NCBI GenBank assembly: GCA_963741355.1 | Contig: CAVUIG010000017.1 | Coordinates: 124,001-188,000 of the forward strand | Length of the DNA: 64,000 nt | Origin: CAIWHR01 sp963741355 | GTDB taxonomy: Bacteria; Pseudomonadota; Gammaproteobacteria; Burkholderiales; Casimicrobiaceae | Direction of reading: 5' to 3' | Part shown: positions 1 to 9,421 of the stretch, piece after piece | Position numbering within the stretch: position 1 is the first letter of the stretch | How the letters are laid out: each line of letters opens with the position of its first letter | The notes under the pieces: model-generated | Seen by the model: only the letters and a program-made list of their open reading frames with translations | Told to the model about the DNA's origin: nothing | Database searches by the model: none | Translations under genes and position numbers: made by a program

Positions 1-1117
1 TCGCGACGGTGCAGCTGACGCTGTCGCTGTTCGTGCTGACCTTCGGCGCGCTGCAGCTCGTCGCCGGCCCGCTGTCGGACCGGTTCGGGCGCCATCCGCT
101 GCTGGTCGGCGGCCTCGCGCTCTACGTCGTCGCGAGCCTCGCCTGCGCGCTCGCGCCCACCCTCGGATCACTGATTGTCGCGCGCGTCTTCCAGGCCGCG
201 GGCTGCTGCACGTGCCTCGCGGTCGCGCGCGCGATCGTCCGCGACGTGTTCACGCCGCAGGCCGGGGCGCGGGCGATCGCGCAGGCGTCGTCGATCCTCG
301 CCGCCGCGCCGCTGCTGGGACCGATCCTCGGCGGAGCGCTCGAGGTTCGCTTCGGCTTTCGCGCGATCTTCGTGGTCCTGGCGATCTTCGCCGGCGGCCT
401 CCTCGTGCTGACGCTGCGCGATTCGCCGAAACCAACCGGCATCTCGACCCGCACGCGACGCGTCCGCGCGCGCTCGCGCGCACCTACGGACACGTGCTGC
501 GCTCCCCCGCGTTTCTCGCGCACACGCTCGCCGGCGCCGCGTCGTACGGCGGCATCTTCGCGCTCATCACCGGTGCGCCGTTCGTGCTGATCGGCCTGCT
601 CGGCGTTCCGGTCGGCTATTTCGGTTTCGCCTGGGCGTCCTGCGTGCTGGGATACCTCGCCGGGACGATCGCTTGCCGCCGGCTCCTCGCCGGGCGGAGC
701 ATCCGCGCGACGCTGCGCATCGGCGGGCTCGTCGCGCTCGCCGCGGGAGCCGCGCTGGCGGGGCTCGCCCTCGCCGGCGTCCATCATTGGGCTGCGCTGG
801 TCGGTCCGGGATTCGTCTACTTCTTCGCCCACGGCATCAATTTTCCGTCGGCGCAAGCCGGGTCGGTCGCGCCGTTCCCGCGCCAGGCAGGCTCCGCCGC
901 CGGATTGTTCGGTTTCCTGATGATGGCGTTCGCTGCGCTCGTGGGCGCCCTGATTGGAATGTCGTACAACGGAACCGTGTATCCGCTCGCGTTCACCGTG
1001 ACGGCCTGCGCGCTGATCTCGACGGCGACGGCGTTCGGCTGGATCTCGCGATTGCCCGCGGAGACGACTGCGCAGGAAGTGCCGTCATCGAGTGCAACAG
1101 GCAGCGATTTCGGCTAG
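1..1117 (+). CDS. Bcr/CflA-type MFS multidrug exporter, 5' truncated and frameshifted
   Basis: The gene enters from the left edge, so its first residues are missing. The visible protein has the MFS signature GPLSDRFGRHP in the loop after the second membrane helix and the ARVFQAAG and RAIVRDVF segments typical of Bcr/CflA proton-driven drug exporters of the inner membrane. The reading frame changes around 420-440, just after the motif LVLTLR; the downstream frame continues with hydrophobic helices to a stop at 1115-1117. Together the two frames give about 370 residues, close to the usual 400. The shift equals loss of one base (or gain of two) and is probably an error. The family is clear; the substrate is unknown. 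Confidence 0.8.
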   Translation, partial: RDGAADAVAVRADLRRAAARRRPAVGPVRAPSAAGRRPRALRRREPRLRARAHPRITDCRARLPGRGLLHVPRGRARDRPRRVHAAGRGAGDRAGVVDPRRRAAAGTDPRRSARGSLRLSRDLRGPGDLRRRPPRADAARFAETNRHLDPHATRPRALARTYGHVLRSPAFLAHTLAGAASYGGIFALITGAPFVLIGLLGVPVGYFGFAWASCVLGYLAGTIACRRLLAGRSIRATLRIGGLVALAAGAALAGLALAGVHHWAALVGPGFVYFFAHGINFPSAQAGSVAPFPRQAGSAAGLFGFLMMAFAALVGALIGMSYNGTVYPLAFTVTACALISTATAFGWISRLPAETTAQEVPSSSATGSDFG

Positions 1118-1205
1118 AATAGTGCGCCCGCGGCTGTAGCCGTTCCGGTTGCGGACGGTCGCCGACTCGCAAATCCACCCAGTTCAGGACATCAGGAGAC
1201 ATAAA

Positions 1206-1493
1206 ATGAAATACCGCATTCCCGCGCTGCTCGCTGTAGCCGCGCTCGCCACGACCCTCGCCGCCTGCGGCGACAGCGGCAAGGAAGCCGCCGCCAAGGC
1301 CGAAGCCGCCGCCAAGGAAGCCGCCGCCAAGTCCGCCGAAGCCGCCAAGAAGGCCGCCGACGCGACCGCCGACGCCGCCAAGTCCGCCGCCGACGCGACC
1401 AAGGACGCCGCCAAGTCCGCCATGGCACCGGCGCCGGCCGCCGCACCAGCCGCTGCGCCGGCCGCTGCGCCCGCCGAAGCGCCGAAGAAGTAA
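1206..1493 (+). CDS. Small Ala/Lys-rich lipoprotein
   Basis: A 95-residue protein starting at an ATG preceded by AGGAG eight bases upstream. Residues 1-19 form a signal peptide ending in the lipobox LAAC, so the mature protein should be lipid-anchored in the envelope. The rest is low complexity: about ten imperfect repeats of a Lys-Glu-Ala-Ala-Ala type unit, expected to form a long helix, then an Ala-Pro tail ending in KK. The composition recalls Lpp-like or phasin-like helical proteins, but I cannot assign a family. It is followed directly by a strong terminator, so it is probably transcribed alone. Confidence 0.75.
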   Translation: MKYRIPALLAVAALATTLAACGDSGKEAAAKAEAAAKEAAAKSAEAAKKAADATADAAKSAADATKDAAKSAMAPAPAAAPAAAPAAAPAEAPKK

Positions 1494-1512
1494 CGATTCG
1501 GTTGTTGCACGC

Positions 1513-1540
1513 AAAAACGCCGGCAGCCGCCGGCGTTTTT
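1513..1540. terminator. Bidirectional intrinsic terminator
   Basis: A perfect 12-bp stem (AAAAACGCCGGC / GCCGGCGTTTTT) with a 4-base AGCC loop. The A run on one arm and T run on the other let it work on both strands. It separates the convergent lipoprotein gene on the left from the ParA gene on the right. Confidence 0.9.
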
Positions 1541-1557
1541 CTTTGTGGCGCTTCGGA

Positions 1558-2202
1558 TCAGCCCGCCTTCGGCGGCGCATGCCGCGCGATCCAGCGCGTC
1601 AACGGCCGCCACTGATCCCAGTCCTGCTCGGCGCGCGAGCGCGGCAGGTCGAACACGGAGGCCCCGTCGCGCGCGCAGTGGACATACACCTGCGTGTCGC
1701 GCAGGTGCGCGACCAGCGGAAAATCGAATTGCTCGAGGAACTCGTCGAGCTCGGCGGCGCTTCGCGTGCGCGCGTCGACGCGCATCGCGACGATGCCGAT
1801 CGCGAGCGCGCCCTTCTGCACCGATTTGTAATGCGCGATCGCGGCGAGGAAATGCGCGGTCGCGGCCATGTCGAACACCGACGGTGACAGCGGCACCAGC
1901 ATCAGGTCGACCCCGTCGATCGCGTCGCGCAGCGCCCCGCCGTGCAGGCCGGCGGGAGAGTCGACGACCAGCCACTGCGGCCCGGCGGCGCGCAGCGATT
2001 TTCGCGTCGTGTCGGCGCCGACGCCGATGATCGGCGGGAACAGCGCCGGGCGCCGCGCGAGCCATTCCGTCGCGGAGCGCTGCGGATCGATGTCGGCCAG
2101 CGCGACGCGCTGCCGCTTGCCCGCGAGCCATCCCGCGACGTTGGTCGAGAGCGTGGTCTTGCCGCTGCCGCCCTTCGGATTGGCGACGAGAATCGTCTGC
2201 AT
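1558..2202 (-). CDS. Orphan ParA/MinD-family ATPase
   Basis: A 214-residue protein with the deviant Walker A motif KGGSGKTT at residues 10-17, the A' motif DIDPQRS near residue 37 and a switch II-type VVDSPAG segment. These define the ParA/MinD superfamily of dimerising ATPases that position DNA or protein cargo. It is short for chromosomal ParA and has no N-terminal HTH. No parB-like gene or parS-like repeat is visible nearby. It is divergent from the TonB-domain gene at 2339. It may position a non-DNA cargo, but that is inference. Confidence 0.85.
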   Translation of the reverse strand: MQTILVANPKGGSGKTTLSTNVAGWLAGKRQRVALADIDPQRSATEWLARRPALFPPIIGVGADTTRKSLRAAGPQWLVVDSPAGLHGGALRDAIDGVDLMLVPLSPSVFDMAATAHFLAAIAHYKSVQKGALAIGIVAMRVDARTRSAAELDEFLEQFDFPLVAHLRDTQVYVHCARDGASVFDLPRSRAEQDWDQWRPLTRWIARHAPPKAG

Positions 2203-2338
2203 CGAGTGTCCCCTCCCCCGCGGGCATGGCCGGATGGACGATGCCGTCCCACCCCGCGCGACCCAGCGCCAATGCTACCATCCGCGCTTTCGGGCGTGCC
2301 CCCACCCGGGGCTCCGTCCGCTTCAGACTCCGACACCC

Positions 2339-3506
2339 ATGGAAATCGACCCCGCCACGGTCTGCGCGCGGACGAGCGCCGGCGAAGCCGAGCTCGAGCG
2401 GGCTCAGAACGGCCTCACGCTCCCGCAGCGCAAGGCGCTTTCGCTGCTCGCAGCGCCCAGGGCCTATGCCGAGTTCGCTGCCGAAAATCACCTCGATCCC
2501 GAACGGCTCGCGCGCGATTTCGCCCGCCTCGGCGAGCTCGGCCTCATTTCGCTGCAGCTGGGGTCGGTCGTCATCGTTCCAACCACGCGGGCGCGCAGCT
2601 CGAGCCCGCCGCCACGGCATGCGCCGGCGGCGCGGCGAGCCGCCAAATCCGCTTCCTCCCGCGCCGGCGCAGGCTCGCCCGGATCCGCAACTGCAGCCCG
2701 TCGTGCTCGGCGCGGCCGCCGGCCGCTCGCCCCTCAGGTTGGCGGCACTCGCCGGTATCGCCGTGATCGCGTTGACTGCGGGATGGCTCGCCCTGCGCGA
2801 CGGCCCCAAGGCCACGCCGCGTGTGGACGCCGCCGCCGCGATCCCCGCCTCCGCGCCACTGACGATACCGAGTCCCGCGCCCGTCGTTGCGACGGCGCCG
2901 GCACCTCAGGAGTCCACGGCGACGCCGACCCCATCCGCCGCGCCCGCGCCGCCCGCGCCACTCCCGACCCCCGCGACGACTCGGCCCGTCGCGACGGACA
3001 AGCAAGCTCGCGATGCCTCCGCGCGCGAGTCGCGTCCGGCAACGAATGCAATCGCGGCACCTGCGCCCGAACTGACGCGCGTCGCCGCCGCGCCCCCGGC
3101 CGCGAATCCGATGCCTGTGTCCACAATCGTCAGCGACCGGACGCCCGAGTCCGCCGCTCCGCCGCCGAATACGGCCGCGCCGCCGGCGCCGGCTCCCGTG
3201 CTGGTCGCGTCCGCTGCGAGGACGCCCGTAGCCGCTGCGCCTTCCGTCAAGTCGGCGCTGCAGCCGATCGTGCGCGAAGCGCCGGAATTCCCGAAGGAAG
3301 CGATGACGGAAGGTATCAGCAGCGGCACCGTGAAGGCGCGCGTCACCGTCGACGCGGCAGGCAAGGTCGCCGGCATCGAGATCCTCGATGCGCAGCCGCG
3401 GCGCGTGTTCGACCGGGCCGTCCGTGCGGCGCTGTGGCGCTGGCAGTTCGAGCCGGGCGCGCCCGATCGCACGGCCGAGGTCGAAATCGCGTTTGCGCGG
3501 CAGTGA
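2339..3506 (+). CDS. TonB C-terminal domain protein with cytoplasmic winged-helix-like head, frameshifted
   Basis: Start is the ATG at 2339. Residues 1-75 look like a compact helical or winged-helix domain (pattern LTLPQRKALSLLA then LARDFARLGELGLI). The frame then shifts by +1 between about 2590 and 2660. The downstream frame holds one membrane segment (LAALAGIAVIALTAGWLAL), about 150 residues of Pro/Ala-rich linker, and a TonB C-terminal domain (VKARVTVDAAGKV, then RAVRAALWRWQFEPG) ending at 3506. Removing one base gives 388 residues. TonB C-terminal domains normally contact outer-membrane transporters; the soluble cytoplasmic head is unusual. No ExbB/ExbD genes are visible. Confidence 0.7.
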
Positions 3507-3547
3507 TCAGCCGCCGCCGCGATCACCGACTCGACGCCGCCCTGACC

Positions 3548-4528
3548 ATGGAAGACACCGCTCACACTCGTCCTGCGGTTGCCGCGGATCCGACGACGGC
3601 ACGCGCGCCGCGCGCGAAGCGCACCGATCCACGCCGCGCCGAGTTCGAGGCCAACAAGCTCAGGAAGCGCCTGCGGCGCGAGGTGGGCAAGGCGATCGGC
3701 GACTTCGGCATGATCGAGCGCGGCGACCGCGTCATGGTGTGCCTGTCGGGCGGCAAGGACAGCTACGGCCTGCTCGACGTCCTGCTCTCGCTGCGCGAGC
3801 GCGCGCCGGTTTCGTTCGACGTGGTCGCCGTCAATCTCGACCAGAAGCAGCCCGGATTTCCGGCGGAGGTCCTGCCCAGCTATCTCGAGCGCATCGGCGT
3901 GCCGTACCACATCGCGCAGCAGGACACCTACAGCGTCGTCAAGCGCGTGATCCCGGACGGCGGGACGATGTGCTCGCTGTGCTCGCGGCTGCGCCGCGGC
4001 GTGCTCTACCGCGTGGCCGGCGAGATCGGCGCGACCAAGATCGCGCTCGGCCATCACCGCGACGACATTCTCGCGACGTTCTTCCTCAACCTCTTCTTCG
4101 GCGGCAAGCTGAAGACGATGCCGCCGAAGCTCGTCTCCGACGACGGCAAGCATGTCGTGATCCGCCCGCTCGCGTACGTGCGCGAGCGCGACCTCGCGCG
4201 CTACGCCGAGGCGATGCGCTTTCCGATCATTCCGTGCAATCTCTGCGGCTCGCAGGAGCACCTGCAGCGCAAGGAAGTCACGCGGATGCTGGCCGAATGG
4301 GAGCGCAGGCACCCGGGCCGCGTCGATTCGATCTACAACGCGCTCGCCCACATCGTGCCCTCGCATCTCATGGACCGCGCGCAATTCGATTTCGCGTCGG
4401 TGCGCGCAACGGGATCGCCCGCGCCGGACGGCGACATCGGGTTCGACGTCGACGCGGCACTCGAGCGCGCGACGGAGCTCGCGGCCGCGTCGGCGGGTGG
4501 CGCGTCCGTGCTGCTGCACCGGCGATGA
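3548..4528 (+). CDS. ttcA: tRNA 2-thiocytidine biosynthesis protein TtcA
   Basis: A 326-residue PP-loop ATPase that thiolates C32 of certain tRNAs. The PP-loop SGGKDS lies at residues 67-72. The iron-sulfur and thiolation cysteines appear as CSLC (residues 142-145) and CNLC (230-233), as in the TtcA family. The segment ALGHHRDDILATFFLN is also characteristic. The N-terminal 30 residues are variable. The frame is intact over its whole length and the size is normal. It starts 42 bases after the TonB-domain gene on the same strand, and no strong terminator separates the two. Confidence 0.95.
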   Translation: MEDTAHTRPAVAADPTTARAPRAKRTDPRRAEFEANKLRKRLRREVGKAIGDFGMIERGDRVMVCLSGGKDSYGLLDVLLSLRERAPVSFDVVAVNLDQKQPGFPAEVLPSYLERIGVPYHIAQQDTYSVVKRVIPDGGTMCSLCSRLRRGVLYRVAGEIGATKIALGHHRDDILATFFLNLFFGGKLKTMPPKLVSDDGKHVVIRPLAYVRERDLARYAEAMRFPIIPCNLCGSQEHLQRKEVTRMLAEWERRHPGRVDSIYNALAHIVPSHLMDRAQFDFASVRATGSPAPDGDIGFDVDAALERATELAAASAGGASVLLHRR

Positions 4529-4607
4529 ACCGCGGCATGTCAATCCGGCCCGACAGGGGCGCGTCGGGCGGCGTGCCGCGTCCGGCCGGTACGCAAGACC
4601 GGCTGCG

Positions 4608-6282
4608 ATGACCCAAACGGGGCTGACTCGAGACTTCCGGCGCGCATGGCCCTGGCTTCTCGCCGCCGTGATCGCGGCGGGCGCGTGGATCCGCCTCGAC
4701 CAGTTCGCCGCGCAGGTGCTGATCGACGACGAATGGCATGCCGTGCATCAGGTCCTGCTGCACGGTCCGCTCGAGATGTTCCGCGATTTCGGGTTCGCCG
4801 ACTACAGCATTCCGCTCGGGATCCTCGACTGGTACGAATCGCGCGCCTTCGGCCTCTCCGAATTCGCGATGCGCTGGCCGATGCTGCTGTGCGGGCTCGC
4901 GACGCTCGTCCTGTTTCCGCTCTACGTCGCGCCGCGGATCTCCCGCGCGACGGCACTCTCGTTCGCGGTGCTCCTCGCGATCTCGCCGCTGCTCGTCGTC
5001 TACAGCCGGATGGCGCGCCCGTACGGAATCACGCTGCTGCTCGGCTTCATCGCGCATGCCGCGTTCCACCGATTCCACGAACGTGACGACGGAGCCGCGG
5101 CGGCAGGCGCGACCTATGCGATCGCTGCGGCGCTGGCGATCTGGCTGCACGCCATCATCGCGCCGTTCGTGCTGGCGCCGCTCGTGTGGGCGCTCTTCCA
5201 GCTACGCACGCGCCCGCCGGCGCAACGGCGTCGCGCCGCGCTGCGCTGGCTCTGCCGTCGCCGCTGCCACAGGCGCGCTCGCCGCCATGCTGGTGCTGCC
5301 GCCGCTGCTCTCGCATCCGCAGTCGCTGGCATCGAAGGCACTCGCCGACCATCCCGGCTTCGCCGCGTTGACCGGCGTCTGGTACGCCTGGCTCGGAACG
5401 CCGTCCACGATCGCGGTCCTCGTTTGCCTCGCGCTCGCCGTCGTCGGCGCGCGAACCGTATGGCGCGCGCTCCCGGTCGCGCGCACGGCGACGCTCGGCG
5501 TCGGGCTGACGTTCGCGGTGGTCCTCGCCACCGGGCCGATGTTCGTGAGCAATCCGCTGACGCTCGCCCGCTACCTGCTGCCGCTCGCTTCCCTTGCTGT
5601 TGCTCGCGACCGCGGAAGGCGCGGTCGCGGCTCGCCCGGCGCGTTCGATTGCCGCCGACCTTCGCGCGGAGCGCGGTGGCCGCCGCGATCGCCGCGCTGC
5701 CGTGCCTCGCGCTCGGCTGGGAGTCCCCGCTCCCGGCGATGCTGCGATATCCGAACACGCAGACGCTCAATCTCACGTCTCCACGTCGATTTCCGCCCCG
5801 ACGCCAATCCGTTCTTCCCGCGTGTGGAGGCAATCCCGCTGTCGCCGTTCTGGGCGGGCCTTGCGCGCAATCCTCCCGGAAGCCTGCGCATCGCCGCGGC
5901 GCCGTTCTATTTCGAGAGCTACAACTGGGATGCGCCGCGCTGGGAGCGGCTGAGCCGGCAGACGCGTGCTGCCGGGTTATCTCACCGGTCTTTGCGCCGA
6001 TCGCCGCTATGGCGAGGTGCCCGCAACGCCCGAATTCCGCTTCCGCAACGCGGTTCACCTCGCCGAGCGCCGCGGCGCTGGCCGAGAAGCGCATCGACTA
6101 CGTCGTCTGGCAGAAGCCCTACGTGCAGACGAGCGCGGGACGCGAGGAGCCGATCGGCGCCGACACGGGCGCCTGCGAATCGGCGCTTCGCGCGAACGCT
6201 GGGCACGCCCGCGTTCGAGGATTCGCATATCATCGCATTTCACGTCGCGTCGCAGCGCGCGTCACCCGATGCTCAACGGTAA
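4608..6282 (+). pseudogene. Polytopic GT-C-like glycosyltransferase, at least seven frameshifts
   Basis: The coding signal begins at the ATG at 4608 and runs to a stop at 6280-6282 while moving between all three frames. The N-terminal segment has a helix (WPWLLAAVIAAGAWI) followed by an acidic LIDDEWH motif in the first periplasmic loop, as in ArnT/PMT-like GT-C enzymes that use polyprenyl-phosphate sugars. Further helices (LSFAVLLAISPLLVV, IAVLVCLALAVVGA) and a soluble C-terminal part follow. Breaks lie near 5240, 5590, 5660, 5780, 5970, 6080 and 6180, and every one is equivalent to +1. Corrected length is about 555 residues. Sugar and acceptor are unknown. The uniform direction of the shifts suggests sequencing error rather than a true pseudogene. 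Confidence 0.65.
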
Positions 6283-7063
6283 GCGCCTCGTCGTCGTCAT
6301 GCCGGCTTACCACGCCGGCCGCACGCTCGAGGCGACGTGGCGCGACCTGCCGCACGATATCATCGACGAGGTCATCGTCGTCGACGACGCGAGCGACGAC
6401 GAAACGGTCGACCGTCGCGCGCAGGCTTGGCCTCGACGTGGTGCTCCATCCCGAGAACCTGGGCTACGGCGCCAATCAGAAGACGTGCTACGCGAGGCGC
6501 TCGCGCGCGGCGCCGACATCGTCGTGATGGTGCATCCCGACTACCAGTACGACCCGCGCCTCATCACGGCGATGGCCGGGATGGTCGCCTCGGGAGTCTA
6601 CGATCTCGTCGATCGGCTCGCGCATCCTCGGCGGCGGCGCGCTCAAGGGCGGGATGCCGCTCTGGAAATACGTGGCCAACCGGACGCTGACGCTGTTCGA
6701 GAACCTGCTGCTCGGCGCGAAGCTCTCCGAGTATCACAGCGGATTTCGCGCCTACTCGCGCGGGCTGCTCGACACGCTGCCCTGGCGCGGCAACTCCGAC
6801 GACTTCGTGTTCGACAACGAACTCCTCGCGCAGGCGATCGTCGGCGGCTTCCGGATCGGCGAGATCTCGGTGCCCACACGCTACTTTCGCCGAGGCGAGC
6901 TCGATCGATTTTGCTGCGCTCCGTCCGCTAGGCTTCGGCGTGGTCCGCACGACGCTGCTCGCGTGCCTCGCCCGCTGCGGCGTGTTTCGGCATCTCTGTT
7001 CGCGAGCGGCGCAACGCGCGACGTCCTGGCCGCACGCGCGTCCGGTTCGCTTCCGTCGCCGTC
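6269..7063 (+). pseudogene. Family 2 glycosyltransferase (dolichyl-phosphate-sugar synthase-like), frameshifted
   Basis: Starts at the ATG at 6269, overlapping the previous gene by 14 bases, so the two are translationally coupled. The N-terminus has the GT2 nucleotide-sugar pattern (VVVMPAYHAG, then EVIVVDDASDDET), followed by HPENLGYGANQ, the catalytic-site segment MVHPDYQYDPRLI, and SEYHSGFRAYSR, all typical of polyprenyl-phosphate mannose or glucose synthases. Frame changes occur near 6415, 6480, 6615 and 6910. The 3' end is not resolved: no stop appears in the expected frame before the GtrA gene at 7064. Such enzymes usually supply the lipid-linked sugar to GT-C enzymes like the two flanking it. 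Confidence 0.7.
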
Positions 7064-7481
7064 ATGCCCGTCCGCAAACTGCTTCGCCGGCCGGATCCCG
7101 CGGGAGGGATCTTCCACTGGTTCCACACGTTCATGCTGCACGTCGTGACCGGTTTTCTCGCCGTCGCCGCGCACTACTCGGCGATGTACGCCCTCGTCGA
7201 GACCGGCGTGCCCGCGGTTCCCGCCAGCGCCGCGGGATTCGTGCGGGTGCGATGACGCGCTTCGCGACGTCCTATCTGGCACATCTTCGCGCCGACGCGC
7301 AGCGCGAAGGCCGCCGAGCGTGCGCTTCGTCGTCGTGATCGCACTGCAGCTCGCCGCCAACAGCGCGCTGCTCGCCTTGCTGCTCGCGCAGGGCGTCCCG
7401 CTGTGGCCGGCGCAGGTGGCGACGACGATCGTGCTCACGTTCGGCAATTACCTCGCGTATCGGCTCTGGGTGTTCCGCTGA
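7064..7481 (+). pseudogene. GtrA-like membrane protein, frameshifted
   Basis: A short polytopic protein of about 138 residues after correction. The first frame gives HTFMLHVVTGFLAVAAHY and ends early near 7255; two other frames continue with MTRFATSY, WHIFAPTRS and the last two helices, ending FGNYLAYRLWVFR at a TGA at 7479-7481. The closing YRLWVFR pattern and four-helix layout match the GtrA/DPMS family, which helps flip or stabilise polyprenyl-phosphate sugars. Its place right after a polyprenyl-phosphate-sugar synthase-like gene supports this. Breaks lie near 7245, 7275 and 7320; the first is a one-base loss. Confidence 0.65.
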
Positions 7482-7485
7482 AACG

Positions 7486-9177
7486 ATGAGCACCGACGGC
7501 GCGGAAGATCGTGGACAAGCCTGGCAGCATCGAGCGATACGCGATACCAATCATCGTGCTCGTCAAGATCGCCGCATTGCTCCTGCTCGCGGACCCGCGC
7601 GGCGAATTTCCGTTCAACGACGATTGGGCTATGCGCAACAGCGTCCGCTGGCTGCTCGACGAGCACCGCATCCGGTTGTCCGACTGGATCGCGATGAATC
7701 TGCTGCCGCAGACCCTGCTCGGCGGCGCGGCAGCGATGATCGCGGGATATTCGCTGCAGGGGCTGCGGCATCTGACGCAGCTCGTATCGGTGGCAGTCGT
7801 GCTGCTCGCGTTCGTCTGGTTCGAGGCGGCCGGCATGCGCCGCCGCGACGCGCTCGTGGCGACGCTGGTGGTCATCGCATGGCCCGGCTGGAACGTCCTG
7901 TCGAACTCGTACATGTCGGACGTTATGCGATGCTGTTCGCGCTGCCCGCGGCAACGCTCTTCCTGCGCGACGCTGGAGCATCCGCGCGGAGGCAACGCTT
8001 GCGGCGGCCACTGCGCTTGCCGCGCTCGGGGATGCTGCAGCGGCAGGTCGTCGCGGTCGTACCGGCGGCGTTTCTCGTCGCGACGCTGCGTCACCGTACG
8101 GCCATGGCGAGCGCCCTATCGTGCTGCGCGCGCTTGTGCCACTCGCCGTCGTCGTCGCGCGGAATTCGCGTACCGAAGTTACCTCGTCCACGGGCCGGGC
8201 ATGCCCGGAAATGCAACAGGTCGACGCATGGGCGCTACTTCGAAGCGCTTCGGGAGGCTTCTGACCGCGACGAGGACAATTATACGGAGCTGGGTGGGGC
8301 CGATCGCTGCTGCAAATCCCTTTCTATGTCGGTCTCTTTGCCGCGCCGTGGCTCGCGTGGGTCGGCTTTGGCGAAGACTCGAAGAGGCCGCGGCGCTGGG
8401 TCCTGCTCGCGACCGCGGCCATTGCCGGCGCGATGTTCACCACCGGCTGGTTCCCGCCGTGGCGCGAGAACAACTGATCGATGCGGCCGGGATCGGTCCG
8501 TTCACAATGTACGACGCGTTGCCGCGCAGGCTTGCCCCCATCGATCGCAGCCCGGGCATCGTCTGGCGCGATGGCCGCCGTGGGGGCGGCGTTCGGCGTT
8601 GCCGCCTTCGCACGCGTCCTGGTCTGCACCGTGACCGGTGTGCTTCGCGAGCGACGCACCGGAACGCGCGCCGTAACACACTTCGTCCTCGCAATCGTCG
8701 CCGGCTACCTCGCTCCGTTCATGATCACCAGCTATATCGACCGCTATCTCTTCTTCGTACTCCCCTTCGTGATGGCGCTCGCGGTGCGCCCGGAAGGAGA
8801 GCCGATCGCGCACGACCGACTGGGCCATGTCGTCGCGTTGGCGTGGATTGCGCTCGCCATCGCTGCTTGCGGCTGCCGCAACACACGACTATTTCGCCTG
8901 GAACCGCGCGCGCTGGGATGCGATCGCCGATGCGTCGCGCCGCGGCGCGACGCCCGAGACGCTGGACGGAGGATTCGAGTACAACGGCTATTACGGCTTC
9001 GAGCGCAAGCCGCGTCAGGCGATCCCCGGCAAGAGTTGGTGGTGGGTGCAGGACGACCGGTACGTCGTCGCCTTCACGCCGGTTGAAGGCTATGACGAGC
9101 TCGCGCGGTTTCCGGTCAAGCGGTGGCTCGCGCGAACGCCGGCGACCCTCTACCTGCTGGAACGCGCGGTACGGTGA
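7486..9177 (+). pseudogene. Second polytopic GT-C-like membrane protein, many frameshifts
   Basis: The coding signal starts at the ATG at 7486 (or a GTG at 7511 in the adjoining frame). The first helix (AIPIIVLVKIAALLLLA) is followed by FPFNDDWAMR, an acidic first-loop motif as in GT-C transferases. Later pieces include LLQIPFYVGLFAAPWLAW, MFTTGWFPPWRENN, ITSYIDRYLFFVLPF and a C-terminal soluble piece ending at 9177. At least eight frame changes interrupt it. Corrected length is about 560 residues. It follows GtrA directly and probably forms one transcript with the three upstream genes. Specificity cannot be told. Confidence 0.55.
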
Positions 9178-9189
9178 GGAGCGCCGGCT

Positions 9190-9285
9190 TCAGCGCACCG
9201 TGTCCTTGCCCTGTCCGAAGAGGATGCGCCGGGCGGCGTCGTCGAGCGCAACCTGCGCCGTGTTGACTGACTTCGCCGACCGCAT
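9190..9285 (-). other. Possible 3' end of a small minus-strand reading frame
   Basis: Between the glycosyltransferase cluster and the GST gene a 31-residue minus-strand frame ends in a plausible peptide (LDDAARRILFGQGKDTVR, stop at 9190-9192). Another minus frame just upstream also reads protein-like, so a frameshifted small gene covering about 9190-9380 is possible. No family is recognised. The evidence is weak; otherwise 9178-9421 holds nothing I can name. Confidence 0.2.
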
Positions 9286-9421
9286 GGGTGCGCACGAACG
9301 CGGCACCGCCCCGGTACGCGTTCGCGGTGCGGTACGTGCCGTCCGTGCATGTCCCGGCGTCGGTCGGCGGCGATGGCATCTTGCGTCGACGCTCCGCGAC
9401 CGGGTGACGGCGCTTTGAGAA

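Noticed and set aside
1285..1430. A DNA tandem repeat of about nine bases in the small lipoprotein gene
   Set aside because: The repetition follows the Ala/Lys codon pattern of the protein and is imperfect; it does not look like an independent DNA repeat.
1184..2815. A 543-codon minus-strand frame across the lipoprotein, ParA and TonB genes
   Set aside because: It is a shadow of the lipoprotein and ParA genes, crosses a terminator and shows only low-complexity Arg/Ala sequence.
4608..6282. Programmed ribosomal frameshifting as the explanation of the frame changes
   Set aside because: Breaks are too many, unconserved in position, lack slippery heptamers, and occur in unrelated families such as zwf and Ku-linked polymerase.
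4608..9177. Complete O-antigen or arabinose-lipid A modification operon
   Set aside because: Only the GT-C, GT2 and GtrA types are present; no nucleotide-sugar synthesis, polymerase or flippase genes of those pathways are visible.
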